Assembly: GCA_040902445.1 (NCBI GenBank)
Contig: JBBDXJ010000305.1
Coordinates: forward strand, 1-64,000
Direction of reading: 5' to 3'
Source: Chryseosolibacter sp040902445
GTDB taxonomy: Bacteria > Bacteroidota > Bacteroidia > Cytophagales > Cyclobacteriaceae
DNA: 64,000 nt
Of the stretch, positions 15,964 to 24,969 are shown one piece after another. The notes below the pieces were generated by a model. That model was not told where the DNA came from, ran no database searches, and was given only the letters and a program-made list of their open reading frames with translations. Within the stretch, counting starts at the first letter, position 1. Every line of letters starts with the position of its first letter. Made by a program: the position numbers and the translations under genes.

Positions 15964-17060
15964 ATAACTTTACTTAATACCTCCTGATAAACCTTATATG
16001 TTTTGGAAGAAGTCTCCTCCTTAGAAAACTTTTTTACAAACCCGTAGGCCTGGTCAATTAATCTCTCACGCAGCTGCCTGTCTGTTAACAAACGAATGAC
16101 ATTCTCGGAAAGTTTGGCGGAATCTTTTACAGGTGCCAATAAACCGGTTTCAAGATGTCTGACAATTTCAGGAATTCCACCAGCATCCGTAGCCACCACC
16201 GGTATACGAGCTAAAAAGGCATCAAGGAGCGAAGTACCGAGCCCCTCTTCTTTTGAAGTCATGAGAAAAATATCAGAAGAGGCCAGAATAATCGCCACGT
16301 CTTTGCGATACCCAGCGAACCTGACATGGTTATCCAATGCTTTAGTCTGCACGTAATTTTTCAAAACCAGAGACAATGGGCCATCGCCGATAATCAGACC
16401 CTGAACGGCGTTGCCCGAGGCGACCAATCTCTCGATGGTGTCGACAAACGTAAAGTGATCTTTCGAGGCGTCAATAGCGCCAATGCTGGCGATGATAACT
16501 CTTTCAGGATCGAGATTAAACTCGTTAACCAGGAATTTCCTATCCGGTTTTATGTTGGTGAATTTACCTAAATCAATACCACTGTAGATTGTGATGCATT
16601 TCGATCTATCGCGGACATAATGCTGCATAATCGTCATAATTTTTTCAGATACGCAAAGGATCTTTTTTATTTGATTCTGGTTGTATTTCCATCTGGAAAA
16701 AATATTTTTGCCCGGAAGAAATGCAACCCTTCTGCTTAACACCATGGGAACCCTGTTACCATAGAATGTACTCAGAACACCTACCCCCTGCGCCTTGGAA
16801 GTATGCAGATGAATAATGTCAATCTTTTCGTTCCGGCAAATTTTATTGATTTTAAAGGCCGAAAAAAAGTCCATTGAATTCGAAAATCTAACTGTATAGC
16901 AGGATATTTTTTTTTCCCGCGAAAAATGCTCGAGGCGCGAGCCTGCTCTTACCGCCAAAACATTTTTTACATTCTTGTGCAAAAGATCTTCCAGCAGGTA
17001 AGCAACCTGTTGCTCACCGCCGCGCCAACCTTCTTCCGAACTCATGTGAAGTACCCGCAT
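15960..17060 (-). CDS. Family 4 glycosyltransferase
   Basis: A GT-B enzyme of 366 residues from ATG 17060 (MRVLHMSSEEGWRGGEQQVAYLLEDL). A TTG four codons earlier is the alternative. The acceptor domain has the GG loop at the N-terminus. The donor domain carries IASIGAIDASKDHFTFVDTI, GLIIGDGPLSLVLKNYV and the retaining-GT4 E-x7-E block SKEEGLGTSLLDAFLARIPVVATDAGGIPEIV. It would transfer a nucleotide-activated sugar with retention during surface glycan synthesis. It lies 34 bases downstream of another GT4 gene in the same direction. Confidence 0.9.
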   Translation of the reverse strand: MRVLHMSSEEGWRGGEQQVAYLLEDLLHKNVKNVLAVRAGSRLEHFSREKKISCYTVRFSNSMDFFSAFKINKICRNEKIDIIHLHTSKAQGVGVLSTFYGNRVPMVLSRRVAFLPGKNIFSRWKYNQNQIKKILCVSEKIMTIMQHYVRDRSKCITIYSGIDLGKFTNIKPDRKFLVNEFNLDPERVIIASIGAIDASKDHFTFVDTIERLVASGNAVQGLIIGDGPLSLVLKNYVQTKALDNHVRFAGYRKDVAIILASSDIFLMTSKEEGLGTSLLDAFLARIPVVATDAGGIPEIVRHLETGLLAPVKDSAKLSENVIRLLTDRQLRERLIDQAYGFVKKFSKEETSSKTYKVYQEVLSKVI

Positions 17061-17094
17061 CTCGCGATCCAAATATTATCTTACTGTTAATCGT

Positions 17095-18222
17095 TTACTG
17101 TTTATAAACATCCATAATTTTCTTTCCAATCACCGCTGGCTCAAACCGCTGAATGTAATTATACGAACCGGAAACCATCGACCTTGCCAGGGTTGGATCC
17201 AATAAAACTTTATTGATCTCAAATGCCAGCACTTCTTCATTATGGGGATCAACAAAAATCGAAGAAGGCCCGGCTGCTTCCGTAAAACAGGAACCAATGG
17301 AAGTAATGACAGGCACACCCGACTCAATAGCTTCAATCAGAGGAATACCAAAACCCTCAAACAGCGAAGGGTAAATGAATAGTTTTGCCTTTTGATAGAT
17401 TGCAGGAAATTCATTGAAGTGGACATTTTGCGGAAAGAATATAGTATCCAATACATTGAGCTGTTTTGCCACTGCCAAAACCTCTTTAAAGTATTTCGTC
17501 GGGCGGCCAAGAATCACAAGAGGTATCCGTGCTTCTTTGGGTAGTAAGGAAAGCGCTTTTATCAGTACGAGCAAGTTTTTTCGCTTCTCTATAGTGCCAA
17601 CATTCAGAATATAATCACTGGGTAGTTTATATTTATTTCTTACGGTCTCAATTTCTGAAAAAGATAGTTTTCGTTTGAAGTTCGGATGCGATCCCTGATA
17701 AATTATTTCGATCCTGGATTCAGCGATCTTCAAAAATTCCAACAAGTCGGCTTTGGTTTGTTCACTTATGGCAATGATCTTGTCCGCTTTATCACAGGCG
17801 AATTTTAACTTCTTCTTATAGATCGCAATGTCTATTGGATTGTAAAATTGAGGAAAGCGGTAAAAGATCAGGTCATGAACCGTGACGATCTTTTTTATTT
17901 TTTTTGGCAGATCCACAGGTAATTCCTGGCTTAAACCGTGAAATACATGAAGGTCCTGCATACTGGATTCTTTACTTATTCCCCACGTCCTCCAGAGACT
18001 GGTGGTCCGGAAAAATTTATACCAGTTGCCAGGTGTAATTACGCTTATATTCGGCTTTTTAAGGATATCGAGGGTGTCATTATGGAGAGGATCACGCGGT
18101 GTGTATAGATAGTATTGATCATCAGGGAAATGGTTGCTCAACGCCCGCACCACAAACCGGCTATAGTTGCCTAATCCGGTATTGTTAGTAAAAAATCTTT
18201 TCGCTTCAAAACCAATATTCAT
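17095..18222 (-). CDS. Family 4 glycosyltransferase (mannosyltransferase-like)
   Basis: A 375-residue GT-B enzyme from ATG 18222 (MNIGFEAKRFFTNNTGLGNYSRFVVRAL), the first gene of the glycosyltransferase run. Motifs are KKIVTVHDLIFYRFP, ILNVGTIEKRKNLLVLIKAL, PLVILGRPTKYF and the E-x7-E element SLFEGFGIPLIEAIESGVPVITS. The N-terminal GLGNYSR loop is typical of the WbdB/MtfB-like mannosyltransferases. The cluster lacks visible wzx/wzy or sugar-nucleotide synthesis genes, so it probably completes a core or capsule made with help from elsewhere. Confidence 0.9.
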   Translation of the reverse strand: MNIGFEAKRFFTNNTGLGNYSRFVVRALSNHFPDDQYYLYTPRDPLHNDTLDILKKPNISVITPGNWYKFFRTTSLWRTWGISKESSMQDLHVFHGLSQELPVDLPKKIKKIVTVHDLIFYRFPQFYNPIDIAIYKKKLKFACDKADKIIAISEQTKADLLEFLKIAESRIEIIYQGSHPNFKRKLSFSEIETVRNKYKLPSDYILNVGTIEKRKNLLVLIKALSLLPKEARIPLVILGRPTKYFKEVLAVAKQLNVLDTIFFPQNVHFNEFPAIYQKAKLFIYPSLFEGFGIPLIEAIESGVPVITSIGSCFTEAAGPSSIFVDPHNEEVLAFEINKVLLDPTLARSMVSGSYNYIQRFEPAVIGKKIMDVYKQ

Positions 18223-18333
18223 GCTCAAGGGTGCCCCAGGGATTATTGTGGCAAGATCAATAACTCAGGCCAATAATTCAACTTACTGTGGGCAGCAAGT
18301 CAATATTTCCCTGACGTCTTCGCCCCAGCTATT

Positions 18334-18888
18334 TTACCTGCTGGATTCTAAATTACTACTAAACGTTTTCTGATAATGCTGTGCGCTGGATTCAATAACG
18401 GCGTAAGCCTGTTCCTTCGGTAAGAATTCGTTGATAACCACTTTTTTGTTTTCCAGGGTCTTGTAGTTCTCAAAAAAATGGCGCAGTTCAGAAAGCAAAT
18501 GATCAGGGAGATCTTTCACATTATCTATGTGGCTGACACTTGGGTCCTGTTCAGCCACAGCAATAATTTTTTCATCGGCTTCTCCGCGATCTACCATCTG
18601 CATCACACCAATCACTTTCGAAGGTATTAAACACAAGGGCACTACCGATACCTGCGTGAGCACCACAATATCAAGCGGATCACCATCGCCACCCAGGGTC
18701 TGGGGAATGAATCCATAATTCAGGGGATAGTACATGGAGGCATAGATCACCCGGTCTAATTTGATCAGACCGCTTTCTTTGTCAATTTCATATTTTGCTC
18801 TTGAGCCCCGGGGGATTTCAATTATGCCATTCACATAGGCTGGCGGGTCTTTACCAACTGCAACCTGGTGCCAGGGGTGTTGTATCAT
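18334..18888 (-). CDS. ppa: Inorganic pyrophosphatase (family I)
   Basis: A 184-residue soluble pyrophosphatase that hydrolyses PPi to drive biosynthesis. The family I signature with its metal-binding aspartates is seen in GGDGDPLDIVVLT, together with the active-site YPLNYGFIPQT and the K-E-x-D type loop RGEADEKIIAV. Length is slightly above E. coli Ppa (about 176). It lies 105 bases upstream of the glycosyltransferase run in the same orientation but with its own gap, so a separate unit is plausible. Confidence 0.95.
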   Translation of the reverse strand: MIQHPWHQVAVGKDPPAYVNGIIEIPRGSRAKYEIDKESGLIKLDRVIYASMYYPLNYGFIPQTLGGDGDPLDIVVLTQVSVVPLCLIPSKVIGVMQMVDRGEADEKIIAVAEQDPSVSHIDNVKDLPDHLLSELRHFFENYKTLENKKVVINEFLPKEQAYAVIESSAQHYQKTFSSNLESSR

Positions 18889-19001
18889 ATCGAAAATAAT
18901 TTTAGCAAAAACATTCGCAAACGATGACTGACAAATTACGAATGATCAAGCACAAATGAAGGGAGGTTAGATCAAATTTACACCTCACCCGTTTTCAGAC
19001 T

Positions 19002-20375
19002 TCATTCTTTTTTCGGCTCTTCTTTTTTAATAGGCCGGATCTTCTCCCCTTCCTTTAGCCTTGTGGAAACCACCAGGAAAGGGCCGGTCACCACTTCCGT
19101 ACTGTCACTCATTTCGGAGAGGATCTCAATATTATCGTAATCGCTGATACCGGTTTTGACCTCCTTCATTTTGGCGGTTCCATTTTCATTGACAAAAATG
19201 ACCACCTTTGTTTCTTTCCCTGCCGGTGGTTGATTGTTCTGCGGTGTTTGACTCGCGTTACGGTTTGGAGGGCCATCCTGACTGGGCGCGTCTTTTAGCT
19301 GGTTGGGATTGCGTGTAGTTACCGCTGCTAAGGGCACCGCCAATACATTTTCCTTGCGCGTAGTAATAATATCAGCGCTGGCCGTCATACCGGGGCGGAA
19401 AGGAAATCTGTTGCCGGCTTTAACGAGATCCTGATAAGACGTATCCAGGATCAATATGCGCACTTCAAATTCAGTGATCGCATCGGCCGACGTTTTATCT
19501 TTAGCTGTGTTTGCGATCAAAGTGACCACGCCCTCAAATTCTTTGTCAGTACTCGCATAGGAATCCACATCAATAATTGCTGTGTCGCCGACGGAAACCC
19601 TGACAATATCATTTTCATTTACATCGACCCTGACCTCCATTACATTCAGGTCGGCAATACGCAGCATCTCCGTTCCTGTCATGGTAGCGGTTCCAACCAC
19701 GCGTTCTCCTTTCTTCACGATCAATTTGGAAACAATTCCATCCATGGGCGCGATCACGGAGGTTTTGCGGAAATTTTCCCGCGCTTCCCTAACGGAGGCT
19801 TCCGTACTTTGAATAATAAATCTGGAAGCTTCAACCGATTTCTCTGCAGCCGTAACATCGGTTTTCGCTATTTCATAGTTCTGCTTCGCCATCTGCCAGT
19901 CAGCTTCCGAGATAACTTTTTCTTTCCACAGTGTTTCCTGGCGCTTGTAATCCTGCTCCGCGCGGATGAACTGCGCTTTGGACGCGTTCAGGTTCGCCTC
20001 CGATTGCGCAAGGTTTGCGCGCTGCTGGCTCAATGAAGCCTGCGCTCTTTGCAACTGACTTTCCCAGGTGTCGGGCCGGATCTTTACCAGAAGTTGTCCG
20101 CGCTTCACCGAATCACCTTCCTCCACCAGCAAATCTATGATCTCGCCTGAAACCTCGGGAGCAATCTTTACTTCGGTAACCGGTTGCACGGTTCCTGACG
20201 CACTAACCTTCTCGACAATGGTCACCCGCTTCACTTTTGCCAACTCAACTTCCAGCTCCTTCGGCTTGCCAATCCATCCCGCGGATTTGGCGGCAACGAG
20301 AAAAATAATAATGACCAATAATGCTCCAATGAGCATATAAATCATCTTGTTAGATTTTTGTTTTTGTTTTGCCAT
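19002..20375 (-). CDS. HlyD/MacA-type periplasmic adaptor of an efflux pump
   Basis: A 457-residue membrane fusion protein. It has an N-terminal anchor (MIYMLIGALLVIIIFLVAAKSAGWIG), a lipoyl half-motif (VKIAPEVSGEIIDLLVEEGDSVKRGQLLVKI), a long coiled-coil hairpin rich in Ala, Gln and Glu (about residues 100-200), the returning lipoyl half (APMDGIVSKLIVKKGERV) and beta-barrel/MP domains. A Pro/Asn/Gln-rich loop (NASQTPQNNQPPAGKE) sits near the C-terminus. It bridges an inner-membrane pump and the TolC-like channel encoded 11 bases upstream. No ABC or RND pump gene is in the window. Confidence 0.92.
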   Translation of the reverse strand: MAKQKQKSNKMIYMLIGALLVIIIFLVAAKSAGWIGKPKELEVELAKVKRVTIVEKVSASGTVQPVTEVKIAPEVSGEIIDLLVEEGDSVKRGQLLVKIRPDTWESQLQRAQASLSQQRANLAQSEANLNASKAQFIRAEQDYKRQETLWKEKVISEADWQMAKQNYEIAKTDVTAAEKSVEASRFIIQSTEASVREARENFRKTSVIAPMDGIVSKLIVKKGERVVGTATMTGTEMLRIADLNVMEVRVDVNENDIVRVSVGDTAIIDVDSYASTDKEFEGVVTLIANTAKDKTSADAITEFEVRILILDTSYQDLVKAGNRFPFRPGMTASADIITTRKENVLAVPLAAVTTRNPNQLKDAPSQDGPPNRNASQTPQNNQPPAGKETKVVIFVNENGTAKMKEVKTGISDYDNIEILSEMSDSTEVVTGPFLVVSTRLKEGEKIRPIKKEEPKKE

Positions 20376-20386
20376 TGATTGGGGTA

Positions 20387-21838
20387 TTAAAATCCGAGGG
20401 GTTTACCTTGATAGAAGTCGAGTACTTTTTTCCTGAAAATGAATTCGTATTTTCCGCGCGCCAGATCACTCCTCGCCTGAAAAAGATCGTTCTCCGCTAC
20501 CTGATACTCCACGTAATTGGATGCACCTATGTCAAAACGTTGCTTGGCCATCCGATAGGCTTCTTCACGTGCCTGCACCTGCCGCAGGGAGGAGTTGTGG
20601 GACTTCGAGGCAGCAATAGCATTGTTGTAAGAGGTTTCAACGTTCTGCCTAAGGGTGTTGTCGACTTCGCGTGCTGTGATCTTAGCCTGTTCGTTGCTGA
20701 TCATGGCGCGTTGTAAGTTTGACCGTGCGCTAAAACCATTGAAAATCGGGATGGATAATGTCAGGCTCACGGACTTATAAATATTGTCTTTCACCTGGTC
20801 GTTGAATCCATAGATCTCGCGGAAAGATCCGGTGGGCTGAAGCCCATAGATCGGGGCGTTGGTTCCCTGAACAAAATAGCCTGTCTCTGTCTGGTTGAAT
20901 CCGCCATCGGGTACAAATCGTGTGGCGGATGAACTTGAATAATTGGTGTTGATCGATCCGCTAACACTCAACCGCGGATAGAGGTTACCTCGCACGGCCT
21001 TCACGCCATAGTAAGAACTTTCAATGCGCAATTTTGAACTTTCAATCTCAGGCATGGTGCCTTTTGCTATCAGATAAATTTCCTCACGCGTCTGGTCGAG
21101 TACAAGATCTTCAGTGCTGATCAGGGGTGTCTCAACCTCGAAATTGTCCGTGGCTGGACGTTGTAATGCCTGTTGCAATTGAAGCAATGACAAATTGAGA
21201 GCGTTCTCCTGATTGATCAGATTCAATTCATTGGTTGCCACCTGAGCATCCAGGTTCAATTCATCGGATTTAGGAAGAGAACCTGCTGCTACCAGTTTCT
21301 GCGTTCGCTCAAATTGTTGCTGGCTTGAAGAAAGCTGGAGCCTGGCATTTTCCACGAGCTCTTTATTGAAAACCACATTGACAAAAAGCGATATCACATT
21401 TAAGGATACATCATTTCTCGACTTTGCAAGATCCTGTTCTGATGCCTCAAGTTCCAGATTGGATTGTTTAATCGTATTTTGAATCCGGAAACCGTTAAAA
21501 AGGGTAACACCGCTACTCGCTCCAAGGCTGGTGAAACCATTGCGCTGGGAAGAAACAAACTGGTTGGTAACAGGATCTATACCACGACCCCAGTTATAAC
21601 CATATGAACCCTGGGTGTTGGCTGATGGCAACATCGCTAATTTTGATTGACGCTTATCTATACTACTCAATTCAACATCAAGTTCACTTCTCTTCACCTG
21701 CAGGTTATTGGCCAGCGCATAGTCAACACACTCACGCAGCGTCCAGAATGCATCTCCGGCAGTAGTATCTGCTTGTTGCGCCAGGGTGTTAAACCAGATA
21801 GAAAATAAAAAAAAGATGAGTAGGACTTTTGCTTTCAT
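20387..21838 (-). CDS. TolC-family outer membrane efflux protein
   Basis: This 483-residue protein has a signal peptide (to about residue 20, NTLAQQ) and two repeated OEP halves of paired long helices plus beta strands. Examples are LRECVDYALANNLQVKRSELDVEL and the second-half LTLSIPIFNGFSARSNLQRAMISNEQAK, with the usual LFNGF/IFNGF beta-to-helix turns. It forms the outer-membrane channel for the adaptor encoded next. The gene starts one base after the sdaAB stop on the minus strand, an unusually tight link to a metabolic gene. Confidence 0.93.
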   Translation of the reverse strand: MKAKVLLIFFLFSIWFNTLAQQADTTAGDAFWTLRECVDYALANNLQVKRSELDVELSSIDKRQSKLAMLPSANTQGSYGYNWGRGIDPVTNQFVSSQRNGFTSLGASSGVTLFNGFRIQNTIKQSNLELEASEQDLAKSRNDVSLNVISLFVNVVFNKELVENARLQLSSSQQQFERTQKLVAAGSLPKSDELNLDAQVATNELNLINQENALNLSLLQLQQALQRPATDNFEVETPLISTEDLVLDQTREEIYLIAKGTMPEIESSKLRIESSYYGVKAVRGNLYPRLSVSGSINTNYSSSSATRFVPDGGFNQTETGYFVQGTNAPIYGLQPTGSFREIYGFNDQVKDNIYKSVSLTLSIPIFNGFSARSNLQRAMISNEQAKITAREVDNTLRQNVETSYNNAIAASKSHNSSLRQVQAREEAYRMAKQRFDIGASNYVEYQVAENDLFQARSDLARGKYEFIFRKKVLDFYQGKPLGF

Positions 21839-21839
21839 G

Positions 21840-22517
21840 CTAACGATCTATGTCAGGTATATAAATGATTTCCTTTATCCAGTTGAGACTGTGCAGATAT
21901 TGCAGCGTTATGGGCTTTAGCCCGGAGTCCATTTCAATTACCAGGCAGGCAATATCATTCTTTCCTTTACGGGACACTGACATCGTAGCGATATTGCAAT
22001 CGTCGTGAGCCAGTACACCCGAAATAAAAGCAATACTTCCCTTCACATCTCCGGCAGTGATGATCAGCGTGTGAAGACTCGCGCTGAAATCACCTTTAAA
22101 TCCATTTACTTCGGCAATATTGATCAATCCTCCACCTTTGCTTTCCGCGAGAACCTCAATCGTCTTATTGCCTTTCTTTAAAGTCAGCTTGATCGTATTG
22201 GGATGCAGTGCAGAAGCATTTCCAATGGATTTGAAATTAAACTTCAGACCTTCCGTTGGAGCAATTTCCAAGGCATCTTTGATGCGTTTATCATCAGTTT
22301 TATAATCCAGAAGACCGGCAATAATTGCCCGGTCGCTTCCATGGCCTTCATACGTCCGGGCAAATGAATTATAAAAAATGATGTCCGCCTGATCCGGCTT
22401 ATCCCCTAAAAGTTTTCGGGCCGCACGCCCGATCCGTACAACCCCGGCAGTGTGGGAGCTTGAAGGGCCTATCATGACCGGTCCGATCATATCAAAAACA
22501 CTGCTTTTCTCTGCCAT
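21840..22517 (-). CDS. sdaAB: L-serine dehydratase, iron-sulfur-dependent, beta subunit
   Basis: A 225-residue protein with the beta-domain signature SVFDMIGPVMIGPSSSHTAGVVRIGRAAR and SFARTYEGHGSDRAIIAGLLD. A C-terminal ACT domain follows (about residues 150-225, LHTLIITAGDVKGSIAFISGVLAHDDCNIATMSVSR). Together with a separate alpha subunit, not in this window, it would deaminate L-serine to pyruvate using a 4Fe-4S cluster. The ACT domain suggests serine sensing. It is the first gene of a sdaAB-tolC-hlyD run with gaps of 1 and 11 bases, which hints that the exporter may serve amino-acid-linked stress, though this is only positional. Confidence 0.9.
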   Translation of the reverse strand: MAEKSSVFDMIGPVMIGPSSSHTAGVVRIGRAARKLLGDKPDQADIIFYNSFARTYEGHGSDRAIIAGLLDYKTDDKRIKDALEIAPTEGLKFNFKSIGNASALHPNTIKLTLKKGNKTIEVLAESKGGGLINIAEVNGFKGDFSASLHTLIITAGDVKGSIAFISGVLAHDDCNIATMSVSRKGKNDIACLVIEMDSGLKPITLQYLHSLNWIKEIIYIPDIDR

Positions 22518-22610
22518 TTGGGTTCAATACGCAATCTGTCGACAAAAAGATGTGAAAGTTACAGGAATTGTGCGCGTAAAGTTAAAGTTTAGACTGGAAT
22601 ATTGTCCCAA

Positions 22611-22652
22611 GTCGATAGTCCATGGTCCATAGTCCACAGTAAATGGTCACGG
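22611..22652. repeat. Degenerate heptanucleotide array (GTCCATA type)
   Basis: Six consecutive 7-base steps: GTCGATA, GTCCATG, GTCCATA, GTCCACA, GTAAATG, GTCACGG. It lies in the 374-base gene-free gap between sdaAB (starting at 22517) and the thyA 3' end. No inverted partner was found nearby, though a short same-sense echo (TAGTCCATAAACTATT) occurs at about 22725. The rest of this gap holds only the palindrome at 22829. Confidence 0.75.
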
Positions 22653-22828
22653 CTGAATGATTAACGCTGGCCACAAAGTGAGTACGTTCGCAAAGATCCG
22701 AAATGCAGGTTTTTACTGAACTGTTAGTCCATAAACTATTTTTATATATTTAGCAAAAAACGGGTTAAATCCCAGGAAAGAGCTGAAAATATTGGAGTCA
22801 AGAGAACCCGGGAGAGAGCGAAAATTGT

Positions 22829-22887
22829 CAATTGCTCAATTGCCTGCCCGATTAAGCTTAGCGCAGGCGGGCCAAATTGAGCAATTG
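22829..22887. repeat. Palindromic repeat, family B (nested hairpin)
   Basis: Outer arms 22829-22841 and 22875-22887 are 13-base perfect inverse repeats (CAATTGCTCAATT). The core GCCTGCCCG ... AAGCTTAGCGCAGGCGGG forms alternative inner stems. The same core pattern recurs at 36496-36527. On the plus strand the outer arm is followed by six T; on the minus strand it begins 5 bases after the thyA stop, so it may end thyA transcription. Confidence 0.75.
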
Positions 22888-22891
22888 TTTT

Positions 22892-23686
22892 TTAGACGGC
22901 AATAGGAGCTTTTATAGAAGGATGAGCCTGGTAGTTCACAATTTCAAAATCCTCAAACTCGTATTCAAAAATGGAGGAGGGTTTGCGTTTAATATTCAAC
23001 CGAGGCAGTGGATACGGATCCCGTGAAAGCTGTAGATTGGCTTGTTCCAGATGATTGGTATAGAGATGAACGTCTCCCCCAGTCCACACAAAGTCACCGG
23101 GTAACAGATCACATTGCTGTGCGAACATGTAGGTGAGTAAGGCATACGAAGCAATATTAAATGGCACTCCTAAAAAATAGTCGGCGCTGCGCTGATAGAG
23201 CTGGCAAGACAATTTGCCATCGGCCACATAAAACTGGAACAGGGCATGACAGGGAGGTAGCGCCATTTTATCGACCTCCGCCGGGTTCCATGCAGTAACG
23301 ATATGTCGTCGCGAATCCGGTTTCTGTTTTATTTGTGATACCACCTGAGAGATCTGATCGATAGACCTGCCGCCCGGCGCCGGCCAGCTTCTCCATTGAT
23401 GTCCGTAAACCGGGCCGAGTTCTCCGTTTTGGTCAGCCCATTCATCCCAGATAGAAACACCGTTGTCTTTGAGGTATTTGATGTTGGTATCTCCCTTCAA
23501 AAACCAGAGAAGCTCATAAATTATAGAGCGGAGATGAAGTTTTTTCGTCGTGATGAGGGGGAAACCTTCAGAAAGATCAAACCGCAGCTGCCTTCCAAAC
23601 AGCGAAAGAGTACCGGTGCCTGTGCGGTCAGTTTTGCGCGATCCGTTGTCACGGATATCCTTCATCAAATCGAGGTATTGCTTCAT
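22892..23686 (-). CDS. thyA: Thymidylate synthase
   Basis: At 264 residues from ATG 23686 (MKQYLDLMKDIRDNGSRKTDRTGTGTLSLFG) it matches E. coli ThyA in length. The frame continues 19 codons upstream without family similarity. The catalytic cysteine lies in MALPPCHALFQFYV, with the phosphate-binding RRHIVTAWNP and the folate/dUMP-contact LYQRSADYFLGVPFNIASYALL. It methylates dUMP to dTMP with methylene-tetrahydrofolate. A hairpin repeat directly follows its stop, and a heptanucleotide array lies about 60 bases upstream of the start. Confidence 0.97.
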   Translation of the reverse strand: MKQYLDLMKDIRDNGSRKTDRTGTGTLSLFGRQLRFDLSEGFPLITTKKLHLRSIIYELLWFLKGDTNIKYLKDNGVSIWDEWADQNGELGPVYGHQWRSWPAPGGRSIDQISQVVSQIKQKPDSRRHIVTAWNPAEVDKMALPPCHALFQFYVADGKLSCQLYQRSADYFLGVPFNIASYALLTYMFAQQCDLLPGDFVWTGGDVHLYTNHLEQANLQLSRDPYPLPRLNIKRKPSSIFEYEFEDFEIVNYQAHPSIKAPIAV

Positions 23687-23746
23687 TGTCGCTGTTATGA
23701 ATATTTGGCAAAGATAAGGGATTTGGGAATTTGTTGCTGGCAAAAT

Positions 23747-23774
23747 AGTGAATTGTGAATGGTGAGTGGTGAGT
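23747..23774. repeat. Degenerate heptanucleotide array (GGTGAGT type)
   Basis: Four 7-base steps: AGTGAAT, TGTGAAT, GGTGAGT, GGTGAGT. Similar units occur at 26380-26407 and 37739-37766. The following words GCGTGCG also recur after the 26380 array. It lies in the 300-base gene-free gap (23687-23986) between thyA and the lipoprotein gene; the rest of that gap shows only the terminator at 23934. Confidence 0.7.
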
Positions 23775-23933
23775 TAATGCGTGCGTCAGCTTGATCTTTC
23801 GCTTTACTCACATCTGGCTTTTCGTCCAAGACATGAAAAGTGGCAGTCCCTGCAGTCCCTATCCTCAAGCACGAGCCCCCTCACAACTCCAAAGGAGTCC
23901 TATGGACTGGCTATTCACAATCCAATGCAGGTA

Positions 23934-23965
23934 AATAAAAAAATCCCGGTTTCCCGGGATTCTTT
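23934..23965 (-). terminator. Rho-independent terminator of the lipoprotein gene
   Basis: An 8-base stem (AATCCCGG at 23942-23949 with CCGGGATT at 23954-23961, loop TTTC) lies 26 bases past the lipoprotein stop. On the minus strand it is followed by a run of T (plus-strand A-tract 23937-23943). This is a standard intrinsic terminator. Confidence 0.8.
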
Positions 23966-23986
23966 ATTACAAATATCGCAAGTTTC

Positions 23987-24865
23987 TTAAAGAGATATCT
24001 CCCGTGTAACACCATTAGTGGTAACGGTGAAAGCCCGGTCGCAGGTTCCATCACCAAAATTGATTGTGATTTCTTTTGTGCCGTTGATGGTGTATCTTTT
24101 AACTCCCTGAACGGCAATTCCACAATGGCGTTTGTAAACCAGATCCTCAAGCAACATCATAGAATACTCCCTTCCACTGCGGGTCGTTCCGGAGGCGGTA
24201 CTGGTATTTTCTATCCGAAGATTATCGTTTATCGGATTTTCTTCGCGAACCCATCGCCAGGTGATATTGGATTCACGTGTGGCGAACTTTTCATCCGAAA
24301 AAGTGGCCCTTCCGTTTGCAAGAACAACATTGAAACGGGGTGCATCGGAGGTGCTGTTCTGAACGTTGGTAAGCGTACGGGTACCTTCCAGTTTTACATC
24401 GTTCATGTAATAATTCTCAGTAGTTGTTACAACCGTTGATTGTGGCATAAATCTTTTACCATTGTAAGTAAAGATCAGTTTACCCTTGCGCACATTTCCT
24501 TTGAGATCAGTGCAACCTGAAGTACCGAAGTCGATAGTCAAAACTCCTCTGGGAGCTTCCACGGTGGAACTTGCGTCGGATTCTATGGTGACAACAATTC
24601 CGTCGCAGTTAAGCCTGTGGTCTTCAATGCTGATAGAGCCTGAAGTTCGTCCGCTGCTGTACTCTGTGTCGGAAGGTGATTCAATGGCAATTCCGGCCAT
24701 GTCATCAAGGTCCTGGAAATACCCTTCGGTAACGGCTTCTTCGGTAATATCCGCAGTATCCTGAATAGTCAGGCGTTCTTCTTCCTCTTTACAGGATGAA
24801 ACGCCCAAAAATGAGGCTATCAGGGCGAAGGCGGAAAATTTTAATACGTTTTGTTTAAGCATCAT
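23987..24865 (-). CDS. Hypothetical lipoprotein
   Basis: A 292-residue protein with a lipoprotein signal peptide: basic start, hydrophobic FSAFALIASFLG and lipobox VSSC (Cys at residue 25), then an acidic KEEEERL stretch. The mature part is beta-rich and Thr/Ser/Asn-rich. It contains two similar pieces: DHRLNCDGIVVTIESDASS...VLTIDFGTSGCTD and the C-terminal RTINGTKEITINFGDGTCDRAFTVTTNG-like part (with the sequence KEITINFGDGTCDRAF). Both end in an 'I.FG...C.D/R' block, suggesting an internal duplication. I do not recognise the family. It sits alone with a clear terminator. Confidence 0.75.
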   Translation of the reverse strand: MMLKQNVLKFSAFALIASFLGVSSCKEEEERLTIQDTADITEEAVTEGYFQDLDDMAGIAIESPSDTEYSSGRTSGSISIEDHRLNCDGIVVTIESDASSTVEAPRGVLTIDFGTSGCTDLKGNVRKGKLIFTYNGKRFMPQSTVVTTTENYYMNDVKLEGTRTLTNVQNSTSDAPRFNVVLANGRATFSDEKFATRESNITWRWVREENPINDNLRIENTSTASGTTRSGREYSMMLLEDLVYKRHCGIAVQGVKRYTINGTKEITINFGDGTCDRAFTVTTNGVTREISL

Positions 24866-24969
24866 ATGCTAGTTTGTTTGGTTTATTGTTGGTTAGATTG
24901 ACCTTTTAAACAAAGGTTTAAAGATACAAAGCAAAATTTTTCACACATTTAAGTCGTTTAAAAGGCCAT

